From UMGS1532 sp045594795 (GTDB lineage: Bacteria > Bacillota > Clostridia > Oscillospirales > Acutalibacteraceae), in contig JAZNZF010000028.1 of the NCBI GenBank assembly GCA_045594795.1, positions 1 to 54,370 on the forward strand: a stretch of 54,370 nt of DNA. The letters are read 5' to 3'. Both the position numbers and the translations under genes were made by a program. The notes beneath the pieces are model-generated. The model saw only the letters and a list, made by a program, of their open reading frames with translations, did not search any database and was not told the origin of the DNA. Shown here one piece after another: positions 17,822 to 25,529 of this stretch (the stretch's first letter is position 1; the number at the start of each line of letters is the position of its first letter).

Positions 17822-19042
17822 TTAATATAGCTTAATATCTTTAATGTTGATTTGTTTGCCGTCGCGCACACGCTTAATAACAAGTCTAATACCATTAGAG
17901 CTAACAAAATTAAGCGGACAAATTGCCTTATGCCCAATGTTGTAGCCGCGATATACAACCTTTGGCACACCGTATTCTGCAGGGAAAACCTCAATATCAT
18001 AATCGGTTACTGCGGTGCCTTCGGTTAAATCCTCTTCAATTACAAGGTATTTAAGCACGGTATCGTCGAATCTGGCAATAAAGGTATCGCCTTCGCGTTT
18101 AAAGTCATCAAAAACCTTTATTGGATTTGAAAACTCTTTGTGTATCTTTTCACCAAGCTCTAAAATTCGGTCAACGTCATCTTTTAAAAGCAGACCGTTT
18201 CTGTCGGGTCCAATGTTTAATAGCAAATTAGCGCCATGACCAACAGTATTCAGATAGAAACCGAAAAGTGCATCTAAAGATTTTAAGGTGTCCTTGTCAG
18301 CATCGCTGTAAAACCATTGCTTACGCATACGGCAGTCGCACTCGGCGGGTAAAAATATCAGCTCGTCTAAAGTGTCCTTCTTTTCGGTTTGTACCGAGAA
18401 GGCTAGACTGTCAACCTCGGGACAGTCGTTAAGTCCTGCAAGGCCGGTTTCGTTGCCAACCCAACGTGTATCGGGGTCCCACATATTGAATATGAGTATC
18501 TCGGGCTGCATACGTCGGATTTCGCAGATAATTCTTTTAGTATCATACTTATGATTCTCGCTACCGCAACCGTCAAACCAAAGATAGTCGATTTTACCAT
18601 ATCCTACTAAAAGCTCGCTTATTTGGTTAATAAAGAAATCATCGTACTCTTTGCCCTCAATTTTCTTTGAGCCAAACTGAGCAGGAGAATAGTATATACC
18701 CACTTTTATATCGTACTTGTTACAAGCCTCGCAAAACTCTTTAACAACATCACCTTTACCGTCTTTCCAAGGCGAATTAGCAACCGAGTATTCGGTGTAT
18801 TTAGATGGCCATAGCGCAAAACCGTCGTGATGCTTGCAAACAAGAACGGCGTACTTTGCACCCGCCTTTTTTATGGTGCTAATCCATTGTTCGCAGTCTA
18901 AATCTTTTGGATTGAACATACTTGCGGGCATAGGTACTTCTTGCCAATCCTTAGCGCCCTCGCAAAACGTACGAATGCCAAAATGAAAGAAAATACCAAA
19001 CTCCCAATCTAAAAACTCTATTCGTTTTTTAGGTATGTTCAT
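17822..19042 (-). CDS. Alpha-L-fucosidase, glycoside hydrolase family 29
   Basis: This retaining hydrolase removes fucose from glycans. The 406-residue protein shows the GH29 barrel from its first residues (WEFGIFFHFGIRTF), then KYAVLVCKHHDGFALWPSKY, GIYYSPAQ, and IDYLWFDGCG, where Asp157 is the expected nucleophile. A C-terminal beta-sandwich (about residues 320-406) follows. No signal peptide is present, so it should act inside the cell on imported fucosyl-oligosaccharides, as in host glycan or milk-sugar users. GGAGG lies 7 bases before the ATG. It has a private promoter with a palindrome inside it. Confidence 0.93.
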   Translation of the reverse strand: MNIPKKRIEFLDWEFGIFFHFGIRTFCEGAKDWQEVPMPASMFNPKDLDCEQWISTIKKAGAKYAVLVCKHHDGFALWPSKYTEYSVANSPWKDGKGDVVKEFCEACNKYDIKVGIYYSPAQFGSKKIEGKEYDDFFINQISELLVGYGKIDYLWFDGCGSENHKYDTKRIICEIRRMQPEILIFNMWDPDTRWVGNETGLAGLNDCPEVDSLAFSVQTEKKDTLDELIFLPAECDCRMRKQWFYSDADKDTLKSLDALFGFYLNTVGHGANLLLNIGPDRNGLLLKDDVDRILELGEKIHKEFSNPIKVFDDFKREGDTFIARFDDTVLKYLVIEEDLTEGTAVTDYDIEVFPAEYGVPKVVYRGYNIGHKAICPLNFVSSNGIRLVIKRVRDGKQINIKDIKLY

Positions 19043-19076
19043 AAAATTGCCTCCAAGTATTACTTGATTTTAATTT

Positions 19077-19105
19077 ATTTTAATTTGCAAATTAATTAAA
19101 TTCAA
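19077..19105 (-). promoter_or_regulatory. Promoter for the fucosidase gene
   Basis: TTGAAT (19105-19100), a 17-base spacer and TAAAAT (19082-19077) are read on the minus strand, 35 bases before the start codon. Confidence 0.65.
19080..19095. promoter_or_regulatory. Operator-like 16-base perfect palindrome in the fucosidase promoter
   Basis: TTAATTTGCAAATTAA is its own reverse complement and lies between the -35 and -10 elements, overlapping the -10. This is a typical place for a repressor to block polymerase. The central TTTGCAAA is reminiscent of some LacI/GntR-type half-sites, but the regulator is not in the window. Confidence 0.5.
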
Positions 19106-19137
19106 CTTAAATCTTGCTGTTTTTTAGCACTATATTG

Positions 19138-19818
19138 CTACTTTAATCTATAATGCGCAAGTACGTCTTTGTCCTTTTGCCTTTTTTCAAGAATATCTTC
19201 TTCGTACCATACTTGCGGTGAGCCCGAATGGTGAATAACATAAGGTATCCCCCTTGCGTTGCGTCTATCGGAAACTATACCAATATGCTCGTAGAAAATT
19301 ACAATATCACCGCCCTGCCAGTTCTTTATGTCGGTTATGTCAAGGGGAAGGCTTTTGGCATATTTTTCGTAAAAAACCCAAAGGTTAGAAACGCGCCTAA
19401 AATCAATGTTTTTATCGGGTGTTTCAACCTTGTAATCATCTGGGTATCGGGCTATATCGTCGTCTATTAATTGCATCATATCATAGCCGGTATCAATACT
19501 TGCAAAAGCTACCACGTCGGTGCAAACACCGTATTTATCGTCTGGGTATCCGCCTGCATAATATTTACTTTTATACTTAGGTCTTTTAGTTTCAATATAA
19601 TGCCTTGCGCTAAGCAGCAAATCGGAGCGGTCGTCAATTCCGTCGCCGTCTTTATCGGTATTGCTTTTTTGCTCGGTAATGCCAAAGTCTGCAGCATAGT
19701 AATACGGTTTAATATTATAAGGCGCATCTGTGCTGATAATAAAAACAAGCACTGCCGCAATAATAGATGCCAGCAGTGCTTTATAGACAGCGCCCCAAAA
19801 AAGCCTTTTATTTTGCAC
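19138..19818 (-). CDS. DUF1287 domain membrane-anchored protein
   Basis: The 226-residue protein has one N-terminal transmembrane helix (about residues 9-29) and an outer DUF1287 domain. DUF1287 signatures are CTDVVAFASIDTGYDMMQLI, NIDFRRVSNLWVFYEK, GGDIVIF, HIGIVSDRRN and YVIHHSGS, ending with AHYRLK. The Cys, His and HH arrangement resembles papain/NlpC-like amidase folds. An acidic calcium-loop-like stretch, DKDGDGIDD, follows the helix. It is the last gene of the murT-gatD cluster, overlapping gatD by 11 bases, which suggests a cell-wall role. The biochemical function of the family is not established. Confidence 0.85.
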   Translation of the reverse strand: MQNKRLFWGAVYKALLASIIAAVLVFIISTDAPYNIKPYYYAADFGITEQKSNTDKDGDGIDDRSDLLLSARHYIETKRPKYKSKYYAGGYPDDKYGVCTDVVAFASIDTGYDMMQLIDDDIARYPDDYKVETPDKNIDFRRVSNLWVFYEKYAKSLPLDITDIKNWQGGDIVIFYEHIGIVSDRRNARGIPYVIHHSGSPQVWYEEDILEKRQKDKDVLAHYRLK

Positions 19819-20563
19819 TGTTTAATCTTCTTTCCATAAATTTAAATGCGTTATTTTCAAACCTATCGTCAAGCTCTAATAGGGTAAAATTAGGGTTGTG
19901 TCTGCAAATTGCAGTTTTTAAAATAAGGTCGCAAAGCTTAGGGTTTTTTGGAAGTAGTGGTCCGTGAGAGTAGGAAGCAAAAACATTTTTGTACCTTGCG
20001 CCCTCGCTACCGTCCTTTCCATTGTTGCCGTGCCCCTTAATTATTGTGCCAAGCGGGCGTACACCGTCGCCTAAGTAGGTTTTGCCCGAATGGTTTTCAA
20101 AGCCGATAACGGTATTACCACCGTCTTCTTCGCTCAATTTAAAGCTAAAGTCACCAATCATACGAGTTTTTTCGCCGACTGTGTAAAGGTTAAGCGCGCC
20201 TAAAAAATCACACTGGTTACCATCCCAGGTTTTGTAATACTGGCCAAGCATCTGGTAGCCGCCGCATATAGCTAAAAACACCTTTTCGTCTTCTATAGCT
20301 TTAATAATATTTTTACCTTTTTCGCCCTTTAAATCCTTTAATAGAACCGACTGTTCAAAGTCTTGTCCGCCGCCTATAAAGAATATATCATAGTCGTCAG
20401 GATTAAAGTTTACACCCAAGGGAACGTCGTGAATTTCGGTGTTAATACCTCGCCATAAAAGGCGTTTTTGCATACAGGTTATGTTGCCGCTGTCACCGTA
20501 CAGATTAAGGGTGTCGGGGTAAAGATGGCATATTTTAATGGTAATATTATCCACTATTTCCAA
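19808..20563 (-). CDS. gatD: Lipid II isoglutaminyl synthase, glutamine amidotransferase subunit GatD
   Basis: GatD supplies ammonia from glutamine to MurT, which amidates the D-glutamate of lipid II in peptidoglycan. The 251-residue protein is a CobB/CobQ-like class I amidotransferase: the nucleophile is Cys100 in FLAICGGYQMLG, and the catalytic histidine is His200 in SYSHGPLL. The N-terminal HLYPDTLNLYGDSGN is diagnostic of GatD. AAGGAG inside the end of murT serves as its ribosome site, and the two genes overlap by 10 bases. Confidence 0.96.
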   Translation of the reverse strand: MEIVDNITIKICHLYPDTLNLYGDSGNITCMQKRLLWRGINTEIHDVPLGVNFNPDDYDIFFIGGGQDFEQSVLLKDLKGEKGKNIIKAIEDEKVFLAICGGYQMLGQYYKTWDGNQCDFLGALNLYTVGEKTRMIGDFSFKLSEEDGGNTVIGFENHSGKTYLGDGVRPLGTIIKGHGNNGKDGSEGARYKNVFASYSHGPLLPKNPKLCDLILKTAICRHNPNFTLLELDDRFENNAFKFMERRLNSAK

Positions 20564-21924
20564 AACTCCTTAACTGAATATTTTTTGCTTAAAAGCCCGT
20601 GAATTTCAAGCATAGCGGTGTAGGTGGGCATTATAAAAGCAGGTGAGGGTTGGCTTACAATATCGTTTAGCATAGCCTCGTAGTTTTGCTCTACAATTAT
20701 TTTTTCAGTCGGTACGCCAGCATATTTAAAGCGCATTGACATTTCGTCGGCACGAATGCCTGTAACAATAACCGATTTAAGTCTATCACCCATTGTAGAA
20801 AACTTTTCAAAATCGGCGTCCCAAATCCAAGAGATGTCTGTACCGTCGGCATAACGGTCATTAAGACCTACCACAAAAACCGAAGGCTCTTTTACATTGT
20901 AAACAAAGTTAAGTACCTGGTTTGCGCCTGCGGGGTTTTTAACAAGTATCATTCTGATATCTGTACCATTGATGTTGAATTTCTCCATTCTGCCAAAGCC
21001 GCATTGGAAATTTTGAAGCGCCGATTTGATAGTGGCAAAATCCATACCCATTTCGCTTGAAACAGCGGCACAAGCAGCAGCGTTATATATGTTGTAGCCA
21101 CCGGGTAGGTTGATTTTTACGCTGTCTAAAGTTCCGTTAACATTAAGCTGAACAGTGGTAGAGTCCACATCACTATCGGTAATACTTTCAATAAAAACCG
21201 AGGGCGAAGGACGGGAATAACCGCAAGCAGAACAGCTATAATTACCAAGGTGACCATAGGTGATATAATCGTATTTATATTCGGTGCCACAGTTAATACA
21301 GTAGGGGGCATCTGAAACCTCTTTAACCCTGTCTTTGTAAATTGGGCAATTAAGTCCATAAAAAACAATCTTGTTAGGTATTCTGTTTTTAAGCGAGGTA
21401 GAAAGCGAACAGTCGGCATTTAAGCAAACTGTAGCGTTTGGTATGTTTTTTAAGCCCTCATAAATTCCGGTTACGGTGTGGGTTATTTCACCGTAGCGGT
21501 CAAGCTGGTCGCGAAAAACGTTTGAAACAACTACGTACCCGATATCTGCATAGCGGCTAACGTTTTTAAAAGCAAGCTCGTCGCATTCAATTAGCGCGTA
21601 AGGATGTTTGCATCTTCCGAATATAGTGCTGTTATAAATAAATTCGGCGGCAATGCCTGTGTCCATATTAGCACCGGATTTGTTTGTAAAATAGTCCTTG
21701 CCGCTTTCAATTAAGCATTGCTCTATCATACGTGTTATAGTGGTTTTGCCGTTTGTGCCCGTAACCAAAACAACCGTAACCCCGTGCGATAGTTTGCCTA
21801 TAATAGAAGGGCATAACTTTAAGGCTATTGTGCCCGGCAGGTTTGTGCCGCCGCGCCCAAGCAACCGCAACATAAAGCGTGTAATACGGCATACTGCTAT
21901 AGTAAAACTAATCCATATCTTCAT
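20554..21924 (-). CDS. murT: Lipid II isoglutaminyl synthase, Mur ligase-like subunit MurT
   Basis: MurT is the ATP-dependent ligase partner of GatD. The 456-residue protein has the P-loop GTNGKTTITRM in the central domain, a Cys4 zinc-ribbon insertion (CINCGTEY and CSACGY), which is a hallmark of MurT, and the C-terminal DUF1727 domain with DISWIWDADFE holding the conserved catalytic aspartate. It starts inside the small upstream membrane-peptide gene (17-base overlap) and ends inside gatD, so the three are coupled. Confidence 0.96.
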   Translation of the reverse strand: MKIWISFTIAVCRITRFMLRLLGRGGTNLPGTIALKLCPSIIGKLSHGVTVVLVTGTNGKTTITRMIEQCLIESGKDYFTNKSGANMDTGIAAEFIYNSTIFGRCKHPYALIECDELAFKNVSRYADIGYVVVSNVFRDQLDRYGEITHTVTGIYEGLKNIPNATVCLNADCSLSTSLKNRIPNKIVFYGLNCPIYKDRVKEVSDAPYCINCGTEYKYDYITYGHLGNYSCSACGYSRPSPSVFIESITDSDVDSTTVQLNVNGTLDSVKINLPGGYNIYNAAACAAVSSEMGMDFATIKSALQNFQCGFGRMEKFNINGTDIRMILVKNPAGANQVLNFVYNVKEPSVFVVGLNDRYADGTDISWIWDADFEKFSTMGDRLKSVIVTGIRADEMSMRFKYAGVPTEKIIVEQNYEAMLNDIVSQPSPAFIMPTYTAMLEIHGLLSKKYSVKEFWK

Positions 21925-22090
21925 TATTTTCTTCCTTTTTTAAACTCGATTTGCTTTTTGCTTTATCAATTATAGTTGGTAGGTGTGGGTAAATTAAGGA
22001 GGCAATAATCACAAGCCCTGCAACGATAATTAAAAGAATTATTAATGAGTTAATTGGCTGTTCACCTGTGGGAACTGCAAGATTATACAT
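21908..22090 (-). CDS. Small membrane protein with LPxTG-like motif, upstream of murT
   Basis: The 60-residue product has VPTGEQ near its N-terminus, one hydrophobic helix (about residues 14-35) and a charged C-terminal tail rich in Lys and Glu. The order resembles a cell-wall sorting signal (motif, helix, positive tail) with no protein in front. The ATG at 22090 is set by AAAGG; a TTG upstream would place the site inside the gene. It overlaps murT by 17 bases and follows a strong promoter, so it looks like a genuine first gene of the murT-gatD operon. I do not recognise a named family. Confidence 0.7.
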   Translation of the reverse strand: MYNLAVPTGEQPINSLIILLIIVAGLVIIASLIYPHLPTIIDKAKSKSSLKKEENNEDMD

Positions 22091-22123
22091 ATAAATTATA
22101 CCTTTCAAACAAACTTTTTATTT

Positions 22124-22152
22124 ATTCTAACATAATAACAAGCGGTAGTCAA
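22124..22152 (-). promoter_or_regulatory. Promoter for the murT-gatD cluster
   Basis: TTGACT, a 17-base spacer and TAGAAT are read on the minus strand, about 35 bases before the small membrane-protein gene and immediately after the terminator of the transporter operon. Confidence 0.75.
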
Positions 22153-22154
22153 AT

Positions 22155-22195
22155 AAAAAGCACATTAATCCGAAATAGAAAAGATTAATGTGCTT
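22155..22195 (-). terminator. Terminator of the ABC transporter operon
   Basis: AAGCACATTAATC pairs perfectly with GATTAATGTGCTT around a 12-base loop, and on the minus strand TTTTTATTT follows. Confidence 0.88.
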
Positions 22196-22201
22196 AATAT
22201 T

Positions 22202-22759
22202 TTAAATCTCAATTATTCTGTCGGGTTTAATCAGCTCTAAGTCCTCACGGTTATGGGTGATAATTATAACCGTTTTGCCTTTTAGGTAGGGGATAATGTT
22301 GGCTGCTAATACCTGCTTTAACTCTAAATCAAGCGCCGAAAACGGTTCGTCTAAAAGAACTATGTCGGAATCGTTTCCCAATGCCCTGCCGAGCGAAACG
22401 CGTGCTTGCATACCGCCCGAAAGCTCGTGCGGTTTTTTATCCTCGAAGTCTTTTACTTGTAAATCTAAAAGCAATTTTTCAAGGTCAATGCTTGGCGCTT
22501 TACAAAGCGCAATGTTATCCTTTGCACTAAGACTCTCGAATAACCTATAATCCTGAAAGGCTACTGCAACTTTTTTATTGCTTATACCCGTAATTTCGCC
22601 CTCGTATTTTTGCAGCCCCGCTATAACGCGTAGCAGGGTGGTTTTGCCAATGCCCGAAGCACCGCAAAGTGCCGTTATACCGCTGTCAAATTGACCGTTA
22701 AAGCCGGTTATAACAGGTACGCCATTAAATGATACATAGATATGTTTAAGCTCAATCAT
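22202..22759 (-). CDS. ABC transporter ATP-binding protein, NitT/TauT (SsuB-like)
   Basis: This cytoplasmic ATPase subunit of 185 residues is shorter than usual for SsuB/TauB (about 240-260) but keeps the core: Walker A GASGIGKTT, Q-loop VAFQDYRL, signature LSGGMQARVSLGRAL, Walker B DIVLLDEPFSALD and the switch IITHNRED. It lacks the C-terminal extension. It overlaps the permease gene by 4 bases and closes the operon. Confidence 0.92.
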   Translation of the reverse strand: MIELKHIYVSFNGVPVITGFNGQFDSGITALCGASGIGKTTLLRVIAGLQKYEGEITGISNKKVAVAFQDYRLFESLSAKDNIALCKAPSIDLEKLLLDLQVKDFEDKKPHELSGGMQARVSLGRALGNDSDIVLLDEPFSALDLELKQVLAANIIPYLKGKTVIIITHNREDLELIKPDRIIEI

Positions 22760-23520
22760 TTTGTAGCCCCCTTTTTTAGTAGCTTTTTAAACAGCACCTC
22801 GAAAACCAGGCTAAGTATAATAACAATAAGTGTCCAGGCAAAAACGTTCTCGGTTTCTAAATAAATTTTACCATCGTATATTTTACTGCCAATGGCGGTT
22901 TTTGGAGTGCAGAGTATTTCAGCCGCAATGCCCGATTTGAAGGCAAGACCGAGCGAGGTGGAAAATGCGGCTAAAAAATAGCTTTTTAGTGTTGGTAGGT
23001 ATAGCACGCGTAATCGCGTAATGCCTTTAAGCTTATATACATCTGCCGCCTCTATAAGCCTACTATCAACTGCATTAAAGCCCTCGTAAACGTTAGCGCT
23101 AACAAGGGGTATAACAATAAGCAAGCTTATAAAGGTTGGAATAGTGTTGTTTGGAAACCAGAAAAAAAGCAGTATTATAAATGATGCAACCGGTGTGGCT
23201 TTAATAAGTATAAGCAATGGGTCAAGCAAGGTTTTTGCAAGTCGGGTTATATGGGATACCACACCGAACAGTCCGCCTAATATGCACCCTAAAAGAAAGC
23301 CGACTATTATTCTTATACAGGAAACAGCAGTTATTACCCAAAATTCACCTTTTGAGGCTATTTGGGTAAGCCTTGCGAATACACTAAAGGGTGTAGGCAG
23401 AACGGTTGAATTACCAATTATTTTTGCAACAATATGCCAAACCGCTATAAGAAAAAGTATAGCGGCGGCATTTTTAATAATTAGCTTTAGTTTATTTACC
23501 GATGTAGTAGAAGCTGTCAT
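22756..23520 (-). CDS. ABC transporter permease, NitT/TauT (SsuC/TauC-like)
   Basis: The 254-residue membrane subunit has about six hydrophobic segments and the inner-membrane loop that docks the ATPase (EAADVYKLKGITRLRVLYLP). Its overall pattern (LPTPFSVFARL, then VGFLLGCILGGLFGV, then IAAEILCTPKTAIG) is that of the sulfonate/taurine/nitrate importer family. The ATG at 23520 follows GGAGG by 9 bases. It overlaps the end of the binding-protein gene by 29 bases. Confidence 0.92.
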   Translation of the reverse strand: MTASTTSVNKLKLIIKNAAAILFLIAVWHIVAKIIGNSTVLPTPFSVFARLTQIASKGEFWVITAVSCIRIIVGFLLGCILGGLFGVVSHITRLAKTLLDPLLILIKATPVASFIILLFFWFPNNTIPTFISLLIVIPLVSANVYEGFNAVDSRLIEAADVYKLKGITRLRVLYLPTLKSYFLAAFSTSLGLAFKSGIAAEILCTPKTAIGSKIYDGKIYLETENVFAWTLIVIILSLVFEVLFKKLLKKGATK

Positions 23521-24511
23521 CAGGTAATTTTCCTCCAACAGATTTAAGGTTATAATCGAATAAAACTTTTAGAAACGGGCTAAGGGTATTCTTCATTTCT
23601 TCGCCCTTAATAAGTGTAATGTTGCAGTTAGGAATAGCATTTTTAGCAACAGCGGCTTTTGGAACGATGCCGTATTTTTCAACAACTGTTGCGGCTTCCT
23701 CGGTGCTTTCGTTTACGTATTTCACGCTTTTTTCATACTCATCAATAAAATCTTTATAAGCCTCAGTGTTGTTGTCTAAGAACTCTTTTTTAGCAATAAT
23801 GCAACCCTGAACAACCTTAGAGCCGTCGGTAGCAACATTGTTCCATTCCTCAGTCATATTTAAAGCACGGCGAGCACCCGCGGTAGACATAAGGGTTGTG
23901 GTTGCGTTAGGTTCGGGAAGAAGCGCAATTTCTGCCTTGCCTGCTGCCATAAGCGAAACAAGCTCGGTATGCTCTGTAACAAATTCTAAAGTAACGTCGC
24001 GGTCGGGGTCGATATTGTTCTTGCTTAAAACGTAGCGAAGAATGTACTCGGGGGTAGAACCCTGACCGGTAGCATATACCTTTTTACCGCGAAGGTCTTC
24101 TATGCTGTTAATTGTATTGGTAGTATCAAGCATATAAAGAACGCCTAAAGTGTTAATGCCGCAAACTACATACTTGCCCTCTGTTTTGTTGTAAAGGGTA
24201 GCAGCAAGGTTTACAGGAACAGCCGCAATATCAATTTCGCCTTTTATAACCGATGCCGCAACCTCTTCGGGTGCGCCTGCAATGTTAAAGGTGTAATCGT
24301 TAGCGGCAGTGCCGGCATCGTTATCTGCCATTAGCTTTACCATACCAATGCCTGTAGGTCCTTTTAGCGCAGTAACCGAAACCTTAGCTTTTTCTACTGT
24401 GGTAGGGGTAGAGCTTGATTCGGTGTGGGGTGCATTGGCGGTACAAGCGGTACCGATAAATACAATTACCATTGTAAGCAAAGATGCTATAATTCTTTTT
24501 ACGTTTTTCAT
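23492..24511 (-). CDS. ABC transporter substrate-binding lipoprotein, NMT1/SsuA-like
   Basis: The 339-residue protein has a lipoprotein signal with lipobox IGTAC (Cys about residue 23), a threonine/serine-rich linker, and an NMT1/THI5-like periplasmic-binding fold: GPTGIGMVKLM, GEIDIAAVPVNLAATLYNK, DLRGKKVYATGQGSTPEYIL and a hinge near ALLPEPNATT. Such proteins bind sulfonates, nitrate, pyrimidine precursors or similar small anions; the ligand is not evident. It starts 1 base after the Crp/Fnr gene. Confidence 0.9.
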   Translation of the reverse strand: MKNVKRIIASLLTMVIVFIGTACTANAPHTESSSTPTTVEKAKVSVTALKGPTGIGMVKLMADNDAGTAANDYTFNIAGAPEEVAASVIKGEIDIAAVPVNLAATLYNKTEGKYVVCGINTLGVLYMLDTTNTINSIEDLRGKKVYATGQGSTPEYILRYVLSKNNIDPDRDVTLEFVTEHTELVSLMAAGKAEIALLPEPNATTTLMSTAGARRALNMTEEWNNVATDGSKVVQGCIIAKKEFLDNNTEAYKDFIDEYEKSVKYVNESTEEAATVVEKYGIVPKAAVAKNAIPNCNITLIKGEEMKNTLSPFLKVLFDYNLKSVGGKLPDDSFYYIGK

Positions 24512-24512
24512 T

Positions 24513-25172
24513 TTAATTACCTTCCTTTAAAAATTTATTTAAGTTATCCGCGTTAATAAGGTCTATGTTTCTGCCGTTGCGCCTTATTACACCATTACCT
24601 TCTAAAGTATCAAGGGCGCGGTAAAGCGAGGCTCTGCCAATATCCAAAGTAGAGGCTAAGCGTGTAAGACTTATAGAAAGGGTAAGCTTACCACCGCTTA
24701 AATTACTGTGGATATATTTTGCAACCTTTTTAAGCGAATTATCTGCCGTAAATGAATCAATCTTTCGGTTAAGCAAATGAATTCTACCCGATAGAAATTG
24801 TATATATTTAATTGCAATTTGCGGACATTCTCTAATAAGAAATTCTACCGCCTCTTTGCCAATATAAAGCGCATTGCCCGAAGACCTTGCAGTAATTTTA
24901 GTAGGATAATCTTCGTCGCAAAACAGGGAAGCGGCGCCAAAGCTGTCACCCTCTTTGTACCTGTTAAGCAATGTCTGCCCGTTATAGCATTCGGCACTGC
25001 CAGAAAGCAGTATGCAAAGCCCATAGCCTTTATCTTTTGGGAATATAGTGTCACCCTTCGAAAAAGCGGTTAGCATTAAATTAGGGTGGTGGGTAAGCAT
25101 ATCAATATATTTAATATCTATTCCCGAAAAAAGCTGAGAGCCACTAATAATTTCTATCTGTTTTTTATCCAT
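24513..25172 (-). CDS. Crp/Fnr family transcriptional regulator
   Basis: The 219-residue protein has an N-terminal cyclic-nucleotide-binding-like beta roll (about residues 15-125, with GDTIFPKDKGYGLCILLSG and GDSFGAASLF), a long dimer helix, and a C-terminal winged helix with ISLTRLASTLDIGRASLYRALDTLEGNGVI. The roll lacks the arginine-rich cAMP signature and has no N-terminal cysteine cluster for an iron-sulfur centre, so the signal is unknown. It is the first gene of the transporter operon and probably controls it. The ATG at 25172 follows GAGGTG. A palindrome lies between promoter and start. Confidence 0.9.
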   Translation of the reverse strand: MDKKQIEIISGSQLFSGIDIKYIDMLTHHPNLMLTAFSKGDTIFPKDKGYGLCILLSGSAECYNGQTLLNRYKEGDSFGAASLFCDEDYPTKITARSSGNALYIGKEAVEFLIRECPQIAIKYIQFLSGRIHLLNRKIDSFTADNSLKKVAKYIHSNLSGGKLTLSISLTRLASTLDIGRASLYRALDTLEGNGVIRRNGRNIDLINADNLNKFLKEGN

Positions 25173-25185
25173 AAGCACCTCAAAC

Positions 25186-25201
25186 TGTATCATTTGGTAC
25201 A
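25186..25201. promoter_or_regulatory. Candidate operator for the Crp/Fnr regulator
   Basis: TGTATCATTTGGTACA is an imperfect 16-base palindrome (6 of 8 pairs; outer half-sites TGTA/TACA). It lies just downstream of the -10 element of the regulator's own operon, where binding would repress transcription. Confidence 0.4.
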
Positions 25202-25204
25202 ATT

Positions 25205-25233
25205 ATTATAATACATTGTTAATATTTTGTCAA
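25205..25233 (-). promoter_or_regulatory. Promoter for the Crp/Fnr-ABC transporter operon
   Basis: A consensus TTGACA, a 17-base spacer and a consensus TATAAT are read on the minus strand, about 33 bases before the regulator's start. Confidence 0.85.
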
Positions 25234-25346
25234 TACGGGTTTTGGGCTTTTTACAAAAATATACAATTCTTTTACTGTAAGTATATATATTTAATGTATA
25301 TATTACTAAAAATTATAAAATATAATAAAAAACGACCATTAAGTTG

Positions 25347-25375
25347 TTGACATAACTTTTGGTTGGTGTTATAAT
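25347..25375 (+). promoter_or_regulatory. Promoter for the pyrimidine operon
   Basis: A consensus TTGACA, a 17-base spacer and a consensus TATAAT lie about 155 bases upstream of pyrC. The intergenic stretch 25173-25529 also holds the divergent Crp promoter, the PyrR loop and the leader terminator. Confidence 0.88.
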
Positions 25376-25393
25376 GTAATCAATCTTTAAACA

Positions 25394-25415
25394 CGATACA
25401 GAGATATCGGTAAGG
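25394..25415 (+). promoter_or_regulatory. PyrR-binding loop in the pyrC leader
   Basis: CGATA-CAGAGA-TATCG followed by GTAAGG matches the PyrR binding-loop plan: a short hairpin with a CAGAGA hexaloop, then a purine bulge ending AAGG. GTAAGGTTT (25410-25418) can also pair with AAGCCTTGC of the terminator 5' arm (9 pairs, two G-U), forming the antiterminator. PyrR with UMP would favour the loop and hence termination. Confidence 0.82.
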
Positions 25416-25469
25416 TTTCATATATTTTTGTGGAATGCAGGGTGCTTGCGTTCCGTGTTTTTGTGTGCT

Positions 25470-25509
25470 AAGCCTTGCTGATAATTTGCAAGGCTTTATT
25501 TATTTTTTT
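25470..25509 (+). terminator. Leader attenuator-terminator of the pyrimidine operon
   Basis: AAGCCTTGC and GCAAGGCTT form a perfect 9-base-pair stem with a 9-base loop and a T-rich tail, ending just before the AGGAGGAG site of pyrC. An extra hairpin (GGAATGCA/TGCGTTCC, 25432-25454) lies between the loop and the terminator. Confidence 0.88.
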
Positions 25510-25529
25510 GAAAAAAGGAGGAGTTTTAA

